From assembly GCA_016188675.1 (NCBI GenBank), contig JACPHJ010000014.1:1-57099 (forward strand): a stretch of DNA of 57,099 nucleotides, given 5' to 3'. Positions within the stretch are counted from its first letter, which is position 1. Each line of letters starts with the position of its first letter. This DNA comes from Planctomycetota bacterium (lineage in GTDB: Bacteria > Planctomycetota > Brocadiia > Brocadiales > Brocadiaceae). Below are positions 7,118 to 16,078 of this stretch, in pieces. The translations under genes were made by a program, and so were the position numbers. Under the pieces are notes generated by a model. The model did no database searches and was not told the origin of the DNA. It saw only the letters and a program-made list of their open reading frames with translations.

Positions 7118-8782
7118 ATGAAGAATGGTTTGTGGAAGACATATTTAGGTAGTTTTGCAACTGCCGTCTTCTGCGTTGTGACTTGTGCCCAGTCTTTCGG
7201 GGCAGACGCTAAGTCGGTTGAAGATATGGAAAAGGAGTTGAATGCCTTGAAGGCGTCTGTTTCAAGTTTGACGGAACAGATTCAATCTGTTAAGCAGGAA
7301 AAGGTTGCGGTATCTTCCGATACAAAAGAAGATGTAGCGGCATTAAAGAATGAAGTTACCACTTTAAAAGAAGAAATGAAAACTGCTGCTCAGGCAGAAC
7401 AAACGTTGAAGGCAGAAGATATTGCCGGCAATGTTTATTCCGAGTTTGCCAAGAAGGTAAAATTAGGTGGACAGATTAGGACCAGGGCTGAGTATGCAAA
7501 TGGTTTTTATCAAACTCCGACAAGCAACGCAACATTGGGCGGTGCAACCAGGTCGCCTAATCAGGCTGTAGCTGGTCATGCGGCCGAGTCAATCGATGAC
7601 GATTATGTCATGAACCAGACAAGGCTGTGGGCTGATGCTGACGTTAACGAACACTTAAGGGTGTTTATCCAATTACAGGATTCGAGGGTGTTTGGAGCTG
7701 AGGGATCCACGGTTGGATTTGCAAGCGGTTATAACGCAGATACTACCTTTGATGTTCATCAGGGTTATTTTGATATAAGGAAGCTATTTGACTTGCCGTT
7801 AACGGTAAGGGTTGGTCGCCAGGAGATTATATGGGGTGACCACCGTGTGTTAGGTAACTTCGTATGGTCAAACGTAGGACGTGTATTTGACGGCGGCAGA
7901 TTCCTCTGGGATACTGATAGTATTCATGCTGAAGTGATAGCTTCTAAGGTTGACGAAGATGGTTATTTTGGCGCTGATGGTAGCGGTAATTCTGACGAGA
8001 ACATGTATGCGGCACAGTTGGCATTTAAAAAGCTCGTGCCAGGTGCATTGTTAGAACTTATGTACATACAGAAGAACGATCAAAATGATACTGCTAATAG
8101 CGCAGTTGCGAATGGATATGCAGTTGCGGGTGATGGCTCTGGTGTTGTGATTCATGACATCGGTGCAAGGATTGATGGTAAGCTGCCAAACCTGGATGCC
8201 ATAGATTATACATTGGAAGCTCATGGCCAGGTTGGTGATTATGGTGGACAGGACCAGAAGGCCTGGGCATTTGCAGGCAGGACCGGTTACACATGCAAAG
8301 AGGTTGCCTGGACGCCGCGTTTTGGAGTTGAGTATGATTTTGCATCAGGTGATGATGACCAGACGGATAATGATCATGAGACCTTTGATAACCTCTATCC
8401 AACAAACCACTGGCAGGGTAACTACGGTTTTGTCGACCTATTATCATGGCAGAACATGCATGACTTCAGGGGTAACATAAAGGTGTCACCGACCAGCAAG
8501 ATGACGGTACAGGTTGACTATCATTATTATTTGTTAGCTGAGGAAGAAGACGGTTGGTATCTTGCAAATGGTTCTCTTGCCACTGCCCGTCCAGCCGGCG
8601 GTTTTACATCTAACGATGACAATCTGGCACAGGAAGTGGATTTGACGGTAAGTTATCAGTTGTATAAGAATGTAGGTATCCTTGCCGGATATTCCTGGTT
8701 TGGTGCTGAAGACTGGATCGAGGATAACATCGGTGATATTGATACCAGTTGGGGTTATTTGCAGACCACCGTTACGTTCTAA
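7118..8782 (+). CDS. outer-membrane porin with N-terminal coiled coil (alginate-export-like barrel)
   Basis: The mature protein follows a signal peptide ending near SFGADA. A coiled-coil segment (about 30-95, MEKELNALKASVSSLTEQIQ and a second heptad block) precedes a large beta-barrel that ends in an aromatic residue (TTVTF), as outer-membrane proteins do. The barrel resembles the alginate-export porin family, with landmarks such as RVGRQEIIWGDHRVLG. I start at the ATG at 7118, because GGGGAGG lies 6-7 nt before it and a signal peptide follows at once; an in-frame GTG at 7088 would add ten residues before that. A consensus promoter, a long leader and a strong terminator suggest a single, highly expressed gene. 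It probably lets small solutes cross the outer membrane while the coiled coil reaches toward the cell wall or a partner. Confidence 0.85.
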   Translation: MKNGLWKTYLGSFATAVFCVVTCAQSFGADAKSVEDMEKELNALKASVSSLTEQIQSVKQEKVAVSSDTKEDVAALKNEVTTLKEEMKTAAQAEQTLKAEDIAGNVYSEFAKKVKLGGQIRTRAEYANGFYQTPTSNATLGGATRSPNQAVAGHAAESIDDDYVMNQTRLWADADVNEHLRVFIQLQDSRVFGAEGSTVGFASGYNADTTFDVHQGYFDIRKLFDLPLTVRVGRQEIIWGDHRVLGNFVWSNVGRVFDGGRFLWDTDSIHAEVIASKVDEDGYFGADGSGNSDENMYAAQLAFKKLVPGALLELMYIQKNDQNDTANSAVANGYAVAGDGSGVVIHDIGARIDGKLPNLDAIDYTLEAHGQVGDYGGQDQKAWAFAGRTGYTCKEVAWTPRFGVEYDFASGDDDQTDNDHETFDNLYPTNHWQGNYGFVDLLSWQNMHDFRGNIKVSPTSKMTVQVDYHYYLLAEEEDGWYLANGSLATARPAGGFTSNDDNLAQEVDLTVSYQLYKNVGILAGYSWFGAEDWIEDNIGDIDTSWGYLQTTVTF

Positions 8783-8841
8783 ATATTGTAATGGATGGCT
8801 AAGGTATCGTAGCTAGTAATACATTAGATTGGTGTTAAGTT

Positions 8842-8876
8842 AATGGGTGTTGCTTTATGCAACACCCATTTTTTTT
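8842..8876 (+). terminator. strong intrinsic terminator of the porin gene
   Basis: A 12-bp perfect stem (8842-8853 with 8859-8870), a TTTAT loop and a following T run lie 60 bp after the porin stop codon. It isolates the porin from trpE. Confidence 0.9.
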
Positions 8877-9002
8877 GGCAAAAAGGAAGTTTTTAAAAGT
8901 CTTGAAAGTGAGTGGAATGAATTGTATTGTATATTGAGGATTTAATTTTGTTACACTTTTTCTACTTGTTATCCACCAATAAAAATATTGCTGTGAATTA
9001 AC

Positions 9003-10532
9003 GTGACAGATCAGAGAAAAACAGAACGACAAGACAGATATTATCCTGACTTTGAAGAATTTAAACAGTTAGCTGCAAAGGGTAATATTGTTCCCGTTTA
9101 CCGGCAGTTATTTGCAGACACGCTTACCCCTGTCTCGGCATTTCAAAAGATTTCTGACGTAGAATATGCCTTTTTGTTGGAAAGTGCAGCAGGCGGAGAA
9201 AAGATTTCAAGGTATTCCATTCTTGGTATTAATCCTTTTATCGAGGTTACCTCTTTCGGTCATCGTATTGAAGTAAAGCGGGAAGCCGGCAAAACAGAGG
9301 TAATCCATGCAAAAGACCCTTTGGAAGTATTGAACAAAGAGATGAGCGCTTTTACTCCTGTACCGGTGAATGGATTGCCTAAATTTTTCTGTTGTGTAGT
9401 AGGATATATTGGATATGACACGATACGATATTATGAACGGCTGCCCAATATTCCCAAAGATGATTTGTTACTTCCAGACATCCAGATGATGTTTTTTAAC
9501 ACAGTGATTATATTTGATCACCTGACAAAAACAATGAAGGTTGTTTTTGCCGCACAGATCGGTAAGGACAGCTTGGAAAATGTATATGCTGAGGCAAACC
9601 ATAAAATAGACCTTATTATCGATAAACTGCGCACGCCCATAATGTCTTTGAGTGATGATATTACGTCAAATGGAGAAATTGATATTCCCTTTTCATCAAA
9701 CTTCGAAAAGACTGATTTCCTTGAGGCCGTAAATCACTGCAAAGAATACATTCGTGCCGGGGATATATTCCAGGTGGTAATCTCGCAGCGATTAAAGACG
9801 CGAACCCAAGCTGATCCTTTTAATATTTATCGTATCCTGCGGGTAATCAATCCTTCTCCGTATATGTTTTATCTAAAGATGGGAAAACTTAAGCTCATTG
9901 GGTCTTCTCCTGAAGTTATGGTGAAAGTCGATGGGAAAAAAATCATTGTAAGGCCAATTGCCGGTACGAGGAAAAGAGGTCGGGATGATTCAGAAGATGC
10001 GCTGTTTGAACAAGAGCTGATCGCGGACCCCAAAGAACGCGCCGAGCATATTATGCTTTTAGATTTGGGAAGGAACGACGTCGGAAGGGTATCGAACTAC
10101 GGGAGCGTACATATTGACGAAAAGATGGTAATTGAGAAGTACTCACACGTGATGCACATAACCTCAAGCGTTTGTGGTGAATTACAAGAAGGCAAAACAG
10201 CTTTTGATTCCTTAAAGGCATGCTTACCCGCGGGAACACTGTCCGGAGCCCCTAAAATAAGGGCAATGGAGATCATTGATGAAATTGAAACGACCAAGCG
10301 GGGCCCTTACGGAGGAGCCGTTGGATATTTCGACTTTTTTGGAAATATGAATACGTGTATCACCATTCGGACGATAGTTTTAAATGGTAACGACGCTTAC
10401 ATTCAAGCCGGCGCCGGGATTGTGGCTGATTCCGTTCCCGAACGTGAATATGAAGAGACCCTGAATAAGGCCAAAGGGTTATTGAAGGCAATAGAACTGG
10501 CAGAAAAATTACGTGTAGAGGACAATAAATAA
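9003..10532 (+). CDS. trpE: anthranilate synthase component I
   Basis: The 509-residue protein has the TrpE N-terminal domain (about 30-175) and the chorismate-binding domain (about 240-500). The second shows IFQVVISQR, IGSSPEVMV, RPIAGTRKRG, NDVGRVS, SGAPKIRAMEI and PYGGAVGYFD, which carry the magnesium and chorismate contacts. It converts chorismate with glutamine-derived ammonia to anthranilate, the first step of tryptophan synthesis. The start is GTG and no clear ribosome binding site is visible. A tiny membrane protein begins 1 bp after the stop. No trpG (glutamine amidotransferase) is adjacent, so it must be encoded elsewhere. No leader peptide or T-box was seen upstream. Confidence 0.93.
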   Translation: MTDQRKTERQDRYYPDFEEFKQLAAKGNIVPVYRQLFADTLTPVSAFQKISDVEYAFLLESAAGGEKISRYSILGINPFIEVTSFGHRIEVKREAGKTEVIHAKDPLEVLNKEMSAFTPVPVNGLPKFFCCVVGYIGYDTIRYYERLPNIPKDDLLLPDIQMMFFNTVIIFDHLTKTMKVVFAAQIGKDSLENVYAEANHKIDLIIDKLRTPIMSLSDDITSNGEIDIPFSSNFEKTDFLEAVNHCKEYIRAGDIFQVVISQRLKTRTQADPFNIYRILRVINPSPYMFYLKMGKLKLIGSSPEVMVKVDGKKIIVRPIAGTRKRGRDDSEDALFEQELIADPKERAEHIMLLDLGRNDVGRVSNYGSVHIDEKMVIEKYSHVMHITSSVCGELQEGKTAFDSLKACLPAGTLSGAPKIRAMEIIDEIETTKRGPYGGAVGYFDFFGNMNTCITIRTIVLNGNDAYIQAGAGIVADSVPEREYEETLNKAKGLLKAIELAEKLRVEDNK

Positions 10533-10533
10533 A

Positions 10534-10695
10534 ATGAGTATTGCCAGAATTTTACAGATTATAGGGATCATTCTTGTATTGGAAGCCCTTTATTTTGGTA
10601 TTGCAAAAGATTCCATGAAGATGGAGGTTGTTTTCTTATTCATTGGCGGCATGATTTTTTATGCAGGACGTATTTTCGAGAAAAGAAGTAAGTAA
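10534..10695 (+). CDS. small two-helix membrane protein downstream of trpE
   Basis: A 53-codon frame begins with ATG one base after the trpE stop. It encodes a hydrophobic protein with two likely membrane helices (about residues 4-24, ARILQIIGIILVLEALYFGI, and 30-45, MEVVFLFIGGMIFYAG) joined by a short charged loop, and ends with a basic tail, FEKRSK. The immediate coupling to trpE and the coherent membrane topology support a real gene. Its function is unknown. It may be translationally coupled, since no separate ribosome binding site stands out. Confidence 0.6.
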   Translation: MSIARILQIIGIILVLEALYFGIAKDSMKMEVVFLFIGGMIFYAGRIFEKRSK

Positions 10696-10759
10696 CTCAT
10701 AACAATGATGTAATATTTTGGTTATTGTTATATCTGTTGCGATTAAAGGGGGGACGAAG

Positions 10760-11317
10760 CTAACCAATGTGTTTTTCTTCAATAATATCTGCAGTGAAGG
10801 TGTAAATTTCCACATCCCCATATTTCCAGGAGTCGCTCGGTAAACCAGCTTTGCCTGAACAGCAGTGTGACAGAAATTCTTCCTTGCTCCATCCGGTTTC
10901 AGTGGCGACCTGTGGTAAAAAACAACCTATTTGTGACCCCATTTTTATAAATACACCGTGTTTGCCAAGTTCAAAATCAAGCGGATTTTGAATTAGCTTT
11001 AACGCTGATAGTACAGATATCTCAATTTCGAGGTGGTTCAGTTCTGAGGGTTTGATACGATTGAACTCGAATCGAGGGTCTTCCGTTGCCGAAGAAATAG
11101 CCATCTCTGAGACTAATTGATAGAGTGGAGTGTCGGAAATGAAACGACCGATACAGCCGCGGAGTTGTCCGTGAGTTCTTAGGGTGACAAAAGCACCTTG
11201 CAGTCCTTGAAGGTCTGGATGATTGCAGGTGACGTGCGGGATTGGTTGCCTTTTTATAGCGGCCTCAATGCTTTTTCGTGCAATATCTAAAAGAATTTTT
11301 TTCGCCTGTTCATCCAA
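10760..11317 (-). CDS. AMMECR1-domain protein (AmmeMemoRadiSam system protein A type)
   Basis: This 185-residue protein is a complete single AMMECR1 domain with the signature GQLRGCIGRF and the later EIEISVLS and LPQVATETGWSKEEFL blocks. There is no signal peptide, so it should be cytoplasmic. The family has an invariant RGCIG cysteine and often occurs with Memo-like proteins and a radical SAM enzyme in anaerobes; the reaction has not been assigned here. The next gene upstream on the same strand encodes a Memo domain fused to another AMMECR1 domain, so the window carries two versions of protein A, one cytoplasmic and one exported. Confidence 0.88.
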   Translation of the reverse strand: MDEQAKKILLDIARKSIEAAIKRQPIPHVTCNHPDLQGLQGAFVTLRTHGQLRGCIGRFISDTPLYQLVSEMAISSATEDPRFEFNRIKPSELNHLEIEISVLSALKLIQNPLDFELGKHGVFIKMGSQIGCFLPQVATETGWSKEEFLSHCCSGKAGLPSDSWKYGDVEIYTFTADIIEEKHIG

Positions 11318-11377
11318 GTAAATAAGCGCCTCTATTTAGTGGAAAATTCAAGAAATTGAATAACGTAAAGAAATGGG

Positions 11378-12970
11378 TTAGGTTTTTTCTCCCTCATGAA
11401 ATACGTCCGCAGTGAAAACGTAAAATTCCATGTTGTCGTCCTTCCATGCATCTGGTGATAGCCCTGCCTTTCGGCAGAGTTGGCAGAGGGTTTCTGTCCT
11501 GTCCCATCCTTGTTCATTGGCAACTTGTGGGAGAAATACTGCGCTGGCTTGTCCCTTGCGTATTACAATGCCCTCTTTGCCTACGATAAATTCATCCGGT
11601 CCGTTTATCTTTTTCATTTGACTCAAAACCGAAATCTCTATGGTAATATCAGGAATTTCCGTGGCTCCAACAGGACTAAATCGCCAGTCATTAGCAGAGG
11701 AGTTGATAGTGTTTTCGATTACTGCCTGAGAGAGGGAAGTTCTGGGTATTATATGGCCAATGCATCCACGGAGTTCTCCGTGTTTTTTTAATGTCACAAA
11801 CACCCCGTATTTTTCTTTTAGCCTGTTAGAAAGTGCATAGTCTGTTTGGTCAAGGTTTGGAGGAGTACCGGTTTTTGTATATGTTTCCAGGGTGCTTCTG
11901 GCTAATGATAGCAGCAGTGCTTTTTCTTTGCTGGTCAAGCAGAAAGACGAGTTGTCGTCCAGTGTTTCAGCTTTTGGGAGATAGTGTCCGGATTTAGTCT
12001 CTAAAGGTTTGGTGAATAAAAAGGATGCATAACTTACAGAAAATGAAAAATCATTGGATTGATGTCCCGATGTGTCATAGTTTAAAATTTCGCCTTGTGC
12101 TTCATTGGGCACTAGTTTTAACAGTAACGCAATTGGAATAATACCGCAGGCATTTATACCAGTTTGTTTTCTGTACATCCTTAGTCCTTCAAAATCCTTA
12201 GAGAGAATTCTGTCAAAAGCGCCATAGTCCAAAGTGTGAATGTTTTTTTCTATATCCTTTTTGAATGGTACATAGCCATACCCCTCGCCGTAGTGCGTAA
12301 AATCGGAACTTACTACCACGAGCGTTTTATCATCCACTAACGGCCTGATAGCATCGGCAACTTGATCGTAGTCATTGTCTGTTAATATGCCTACCATAAT
12401 AGGGACGACTTTAAATGTGCCAAGTGACGCTTGCAGGAAAGGCAGTTGGGTTTCTAGTGAATGTTCTCCTTTGAAGGCGCCTTCGTACGATCCAAAGAGA
12501 TTAATGGTTTGACGTGAAGCATCAGGTTTTGATTCCTTAGAGGCGTTGCGTAGCTGGTTGCAGGCATCCTCGTCTACGGGGATAACCCCTAAAGGTGTTT
12601 TAAGGTTTTTTACGTTAAGAATTGAGATGCCTCGAAAGCGTTTGCCACCCATAAAATGGCTTGGTGCAAGTATAACGACCCTCGTAAAACCGAAGTCCCT
12701 GATAGCATTGTAGCCATAAGCTGCCACCTGGCCAGAATACTGATATCCTGCATGGGGGGAGATGATAGCGACAGGTCTTCCTTTTAGTTGTTGCTTGGGG
12801 ATATTTTTGAGAAAGGTATTTATTTGGTCTTTTAGCGCCGTTTCGTTGCCGGGATAGAAACGTCCGGCTACTTGAGGTTCCCATACCTGTTGTTGCTCAG
12901 TTTCCGCGAGTAGTATGGATGGAGTTAATATGGCAATCGCGAGAGTTATTAACGAAAATAGGGATTTCAT
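11378..12970 (-). CDS. exported Memo-AMMECR1 fusion protein
   Basis: This 530-residue protein starts with a signal peptide (residues 1-22, ending ILLAET). Residues about 28-315 form a Memo domain. The metal-site residues known from Memo are present: H73 in SPHAGY, H105 in APSHF, D223 and H226 in SSDFTHYG and C275 in NACG. Residues about 345-525 form an AMMECR1 domain with HGELRGCIG (C403). Together these are the B and A proteins of the AmmeMemoRadiSam set in one chain. Export is unusual for a set normally paired with an oxygen-sensitive radical SAM protein, and no such partner lies next to it. It is followed by a stand-alone AMMECR1 gene. Confidence 0.9.
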   Translation of the reverse strand: MKSLFSLITLAIAILTPSILLAETEQQQVWEPQVAGRFYPGNETALKDQINTFLKNIPKQQLKGRPVAIISPHAGYQYSGQVAAYGYNAIRDFGFTRVVILAPSHFMGGKRFRGISILNVKNLKTPLGVIPVDEDACNQLRNASKESKPDASRQTINLFGSYEGAFKGEHSLETQLPFLQASLGTFKVVPIMVGILTDNDYDQVADAIRPLVDDKTLVVVSSDFTHYGEGYGYVPFKKDIEKNIHTLDYGAFDRILSKDFEGLRMYRKQTGINACGIIPIALLLKLVPNEAQGEILNYDTSGHQSNDFSFSVSYASFLFTKPLETKSGHYLPKAETLDDNSSFCLTSKEKALLLSLARSTLETYTKTGTPPNLDQTDYALSNRLKEKYGVFVTLKKHGELRGCIGHIIPRTSLSQAVIENTINSSANDWRFSPVGATEIPDITIEISVLSQMKKINGPDEFIVGKEGIVIRKGQASAVFLPQVANEQGWDRTETLCQLCRKAGLSPDAWKDDNMEFYVFTADVFHEGEKT

Positions 12971-12980
12971 AATATTTCCT

Positions 12981-13610
12981 TTATTTGAATAATTTTATAA
13001 GGATAAAACTTCCAATAAGGATTACTACAAAAGCTATGGAAATAATATTAAAGTATTTATCTATAAAATTCTTTATTTTCGGTCCAAAAAGGAAAACAAG
13101 CCCCGCCACAATAAAAAACCTTCCAGAACGGCTGACAGCCGATGCAATAAGAAATGTCCATATATTAATCTTGCACACACCTGCTGCTATGGTAAAGACC
13201 TTATAAGGGATGGGTGTGAATCCGGCAATGGCTACGGCTGCAAAAGCGTTGGCGTTGTACTTGTCTTTAACATAGTTAAATTTATCCGTTACCCCGTAAA
13301 GATTAAGGATAGGCAGTCCTATATGCGCAAAGAATTGGTACCCGATAAAGTAACCGAAACAGCCGCCTAAAACAGAACCTACTGAGCAGATTGCCGCATA
13401 TTTGAAGGATTTTTTCGGAAGTGAGAACGCAAGCGCCATTAAGAGTACATCCGGCGGTATTGGGAAGAAAGAGGATTCACAAAAAGCTAATGCAAAAAGG
13501 GCTATAGATCCATAAGGTGTGTGCGCCCAGTGTAACGTCCAATCGTAAAGCCTTCTGTGAAGACCTGCTTTCTTCGCCTGAGGCAATTCAATTTGTTCTG
13601 TATGATTCAT
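12981..13610 (-). CDS. VTT/DedA-like (YqaA-type) membrane protein
   Basis: This 209-residue protein has several membrane helices and the SSFFPIPPDVLLMALAF segment characteristic of the YqaA branch of VTT-domain proteins. A GFTPIPYKVFTIAAGV re-entrant segment follows at about 128-145. VTT proteins are linked to lipid scrambling or transport, and to membrane homeostasis. It lies 10 bp upstream of the Memo-AMMECR1 gene on the same strand, so co-transcription is likely. The DUF523 gene is 20 bp further upstream. Confidence 0.85.
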   Translation of the reverse strand: MNHTEQIELPQAKKAGLHRRLYDWTLHWAHTPYGSIALFALAFCESSFFPIPPDVLLMALAFSLPKKSFKYAAICSVGSVLGGCFGYFIGYQFFAHIGLPILNLYGVTDKFNYVKDKYNANAFAAVAIAGFTPIPYKVFTIAAGVCKINIWTFLIASAVSRSGRFFIVAGLVFLFGPKIKNFIDKYFNIISIAFVVILIGSFILIKLFK

Positions 13611-13630
13611 GCATGCTCCTTACTGTGAAA

Positions 13631-14056
13631 CTAAATAGAGATTAGTTTTATATTTTTCTGGAGTAACATCGTAGCACAAACTCCATTTCCAGTCACTAAT
13701 TTTTTATTACGATAAATTTTTCCCACGCCACATGAAGGACTTTTACTTTTAAGGTATGCTTTTTTGATATTGAAAAGAGTAAACAACCTTTCTGTCTCGG
13801 AAGTCCCTTTGATAAATTGTGCCGTGACATCGGTGCCAACCTCGTTGACTACCCTTGACCTTTCTTCTAAGACATCTTCTCCGTCACCATGGGTAATCCA
13901 GGCACGATATCTCGGCGTGGGTAATCCGCCAAGTTGTTCCGGGCAAAAAGGAATAATGTTGGTGCTTTTTAGAGAAGAAATCAAAGGTTCGCTCACCTTT
14001 GATTGTCCGTCATAACGACAGTTCAAACCCAAAAGACATGCACTAACCAAAATCAT
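13631..14056 (-). CDS. DUF523 family protein
   Basis: The start at 14056 gives MILVSACLLGLNCRYDG, the standard beginning of DUF523 proteins; an upstream TTG at 14089 would add eleven residues not seen in the family. Conserved features include the two early cysteines, FCPEQLGGLPTPR, and KSPSCGVGKIY near the C-terminus. The total of 141 residues is normal. The cysteine pattern suggests a metal or Fe-S site, but no function is established for it here. It is the first gene of a minus-strand run with the VTT protein and the Memo/AMMECR1 genes. Confidence 0.85.
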   Translation of the reverse strand: MILVSACLLGLNCRYDGQSKVSEPLISSLKSTNIIPFCPEQLGGLPTPRYRAWITHGDGEDVLEERSRVVNEVGTDVTAQFIKGTSETERLFTLFNIKKAYLKSKSPSCGVGKIYRNKKLVTGNGVCATMLLQKNIKLISI

Positions 14057-14172
14057 GTGGTACAAAAGTAGTTTAAATGGGGAAGGCAAAAACAGTTAAC
14101 TATGAAAAAAAATTTCAACATAATGTCAGGTGAAAGTCAAGGGAAATCTAATTGCCGGTAAAGAGTTTTAGT

Positions 14173-14200
14173 TTGACAACAAGAAGCTTTTCGCTATAAT
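14173..14200 (+). promoter_or_regulatory. consensus sigma70-type promoter of ilvD
   Basis: TTGACA (14173-14178) and TATAAT (14195-14200) with a 16-bp spacer match the consensus perfectly. The start of transcription should lie near 14207, about 45 nt before the ilvD start codon. No attenuator is visible in this short leader. Confidence 0.75.
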
Positions 14201-14253
14201 AATAAGGCTTAATATTATAGAGGGATAATCTTTACATTTGGGAAAACAAGTAC

Positions 14254-15912
14254 TTGCGTAGTGATAAAATTACAAAGGGTCTCGAACGTGTTCCGGCTCG
14301 GGCTCTATTATATGCAACAGGTCTTAGCAGGGAGGATTTAGGCAAGCCGTTTATCGGTATTGCAAGCAGCTTTACCGATCTTATCCCTGGTCATATACAT
14401 ATGCGGTCGCTGGAAAGAGCGATCGAAAAGGGAATTCATGCAGGCGGCGGGATTAGCTTTATCTTCGGTGTGCCAGGCATTTGTGATGGAATTGCAATGG
14501 GACATGAAGGGATGCATTATTCGCTTGCATCAAGAGACCTTATTGCGGATATCATTGAATGTGTGGTAAGCGCCCACTGCCTGGACGGGCTGGTAATGCT
14601 GACAAATTGTGATAAGATTACTCCGGGCATGTTGATGGGCACTGCCAGGTTAGACATTCCTGGGATTGTAGTGACCGCAGGCCCCATGATATCCGGACGA
14701 TCTGGTAAACAAAAATTATCTTTGGTAAAAGATACCTTTGAAGCGGTGGGAAGAAGGCGTAAGGGGGAGATTACGGACGATCAACTATCCTGCCTTGAGA
14801 TGGAGGCATGTCCAGGTCCTGGTTCATGTCAGGGGCTTTACACTGCAAATACCATGGCGTGTGTGTCTGAGGCATTAGGTATGTCGCTGCCCCGGTGTGC
14901 CGCAGCATTGGCGATTTCTTCCGAGAAGGAACGGCTTGCTTACAAGAGTGGGCAGCAGATCGTTGAATTGGTTAGAAAGGGTGTTACTGCCAGAAAGATT
15001 ATGACTCGAAAGGCCTTTGAGAATGCCATTATGGTGGACATGGCGCTTGGCGGCTCTACAAACTCATGTTTGCATATCCCCGCTATTGCGAAAGAAGCAG
15101 GGGTAGAAGTTGATTTAAAGTTGTGTGATGATATTAGCAAGAGAACTCCGCATATAACGAGTTTGCAGCCAGGGGGTGAATATCTATTGGAAGATCTATA
15201 TTATGCGGGTGGTATCCCTGCTGTTATGAAACGTTTGTATAACGATTTAAATGACGGTTTATCCGTCAGCGGTTTAAGTATAAAAGAAATAGCAAATAAA
15301 GCAGAAGTTTGTGACGAAGAAGTTATCCGGTCAAAAGAAAAGGCATATCATAAGGAAGGCGGAATTGCCGTTTTGTATGGAAGCTTGTCGCCAAATGGCT
15401 CTGTGATTAAACAGAGCGCCGTATCCGAGAAGATGATGCAGTTTCGGGGTAAGGCGAAGGTGTTCGACAGTGAAGAAAATGCGATGAAGGCTATCATGAA
15501 TTCAGAGATTAAAAAAGGCATGGTCGTAGTCATACGATACGAGGGGCCACGCGGTGGGCCTGGAATGAGAGAAATGTTGGCGCCTACAGCAGCGCTTGTT
15601 GGAATGGGTTTGGGGGAATCGGTGGCATTGGTTACCGATGGGCGTTTTTCCGGTGGTACCCAGGGGCCTTGTATTGGACACGTGTCTCCTGAGGCAATGG
15701 TTGGCGGCCCTATTGCATTGGTGGAGGACGGTGACGAAATAGTCATAGACATACCAAATAGAAAATTAGATATAAATATTGCAGAAGAATTGCTCGCAAA
15801 GCGTAAAACAAAATGGGCGCCACCTAAGCCAAAGATAGCGAAAGGTTTGTTGGCCAGATATGCAAGATGTGTGACATCTGCGGACAAAGGGGCGGTGTTA
15901 GTAGCAGAATAA
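14254..15912 (+). CDS. ilvD: dihydroxy-acid dehydratase
   Basis: The 552-residue enzyme dehydrates 2,3-dihydroxy acids to the 2-keto acids of valine, leucine and isoleucine synthesis. The Fe-S and metal site motifs are present: [13 protein letters not shown] (about 117-129), [19 protein letters not shown] (about 188-206) and [14 protein letters not shown]. The C-terminal domain has [15 protein letters not shown] and [20 protein letters not shown], where the serine of GRFSGG acts as the catalytic base in the family. The length is typical. The start is TTG, preceded by its own consensus promoter. No other branched-chain genes are adjacent. Confidence 0.95.
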   Translation: MRSDKITKGLERVPARALLYATGLSREDLGKPFIGIASSFTDLIPGHIHMRSLERAIEKGIHAGGGISFIFGVPGICDGIAMGHEGMHYSLASRDLIADIIECVVSAHCLDGLVMLTNCDKITPGMLMGTARLDIPGIVVTAGPMISGRSGKQKLSLVKDTFEAVGRRRKGEITDDQLSCLEMEACPGPGSCQGLYTANTMACVSEALGMSLPRCAAALAISSEKERLAYKSGQQIVELVRKGVTARKIMTRKAFENAIMVDMALGGSTNSCLHIPAIAKEAGVEVDLKLCDDISKRTPHITSLQPGGEYLLEDLYYAGGIPAVMKRLYNDLNDGLSVSGLSIKEIANKAEVCDEEVIRSKEKAYHKEGGIAVLYGSLSPNGSVIKQSAVSEKMMQFRGKAKVFDSEENAMKAIMNSEIKKGMVVVIRYEGPRGGPGMREMLAPTAALVGMGLGESVALVTDGRFSGGTQGPCIGHVSPEAMVGGPIALVEDGDEIVIDIPNRKLDINIAEELLAKRKTKWAPPKPKIAKGLLARYARCVTSADKGAVLVAE

Positions 15913-15968
15913 AAAAGGTCTTGTTGTGGATGTTTTACGTATTTAAAACCTTCTGTTAACAGGATTGC

Positions 15969-16042
15969 TACCCGGTGGTGTAATGGTAACACTAGAGATT
16001 TTGGTTCTCTCATTGGAGGTTCGAGTCCTCCCCGGGTAGCCA
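15969..16042 (+). tRNA. tRNA-Gln (anticodon TTG)
   Basis: A complete cloverleaf can be drawn. TACCCGG pairs with CCGGGTA as acceptor stem. The D arm is GTGT/ACAC. The anticodon stem AGAGA/TCTCT encloses the loop TTTTGGT with anticodon TTG. The T arm GGAGG/CCTCC has loop TTCGAGT. The U1-A72 closing pair, G73 and encoded CCA fit bacterial tRNA-Gln. It lies between ilvD and the GlmU-like gene. Confidence 0.93.
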
Positions 16043-16078
16043 TTGTATTTATAGGCGTAATTTTTGCATTTTTATTGA

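Noticed and set aside
8094..8447. 117-codon minus-strand frame inside the porin gene
   Set aside because: It is rich in His, Gln and Ser, as shadows of acidic/Gly-rich coding sequence are, and lies fully within the porin.
8877..9002. Tryptophan attenuator or T-box before trpE
   Set aside because: No Trp-codon leader peptide, T-box sequence or alternative hairpins were found in the 126-bp gap.
15348..16043. 231-codon minus-strand frame over the ilvD 3' end and tRNA-Gln
   Set aside because: It overlaps a tRNA and a strongly conserved gene, so it cannot be real as drawn.
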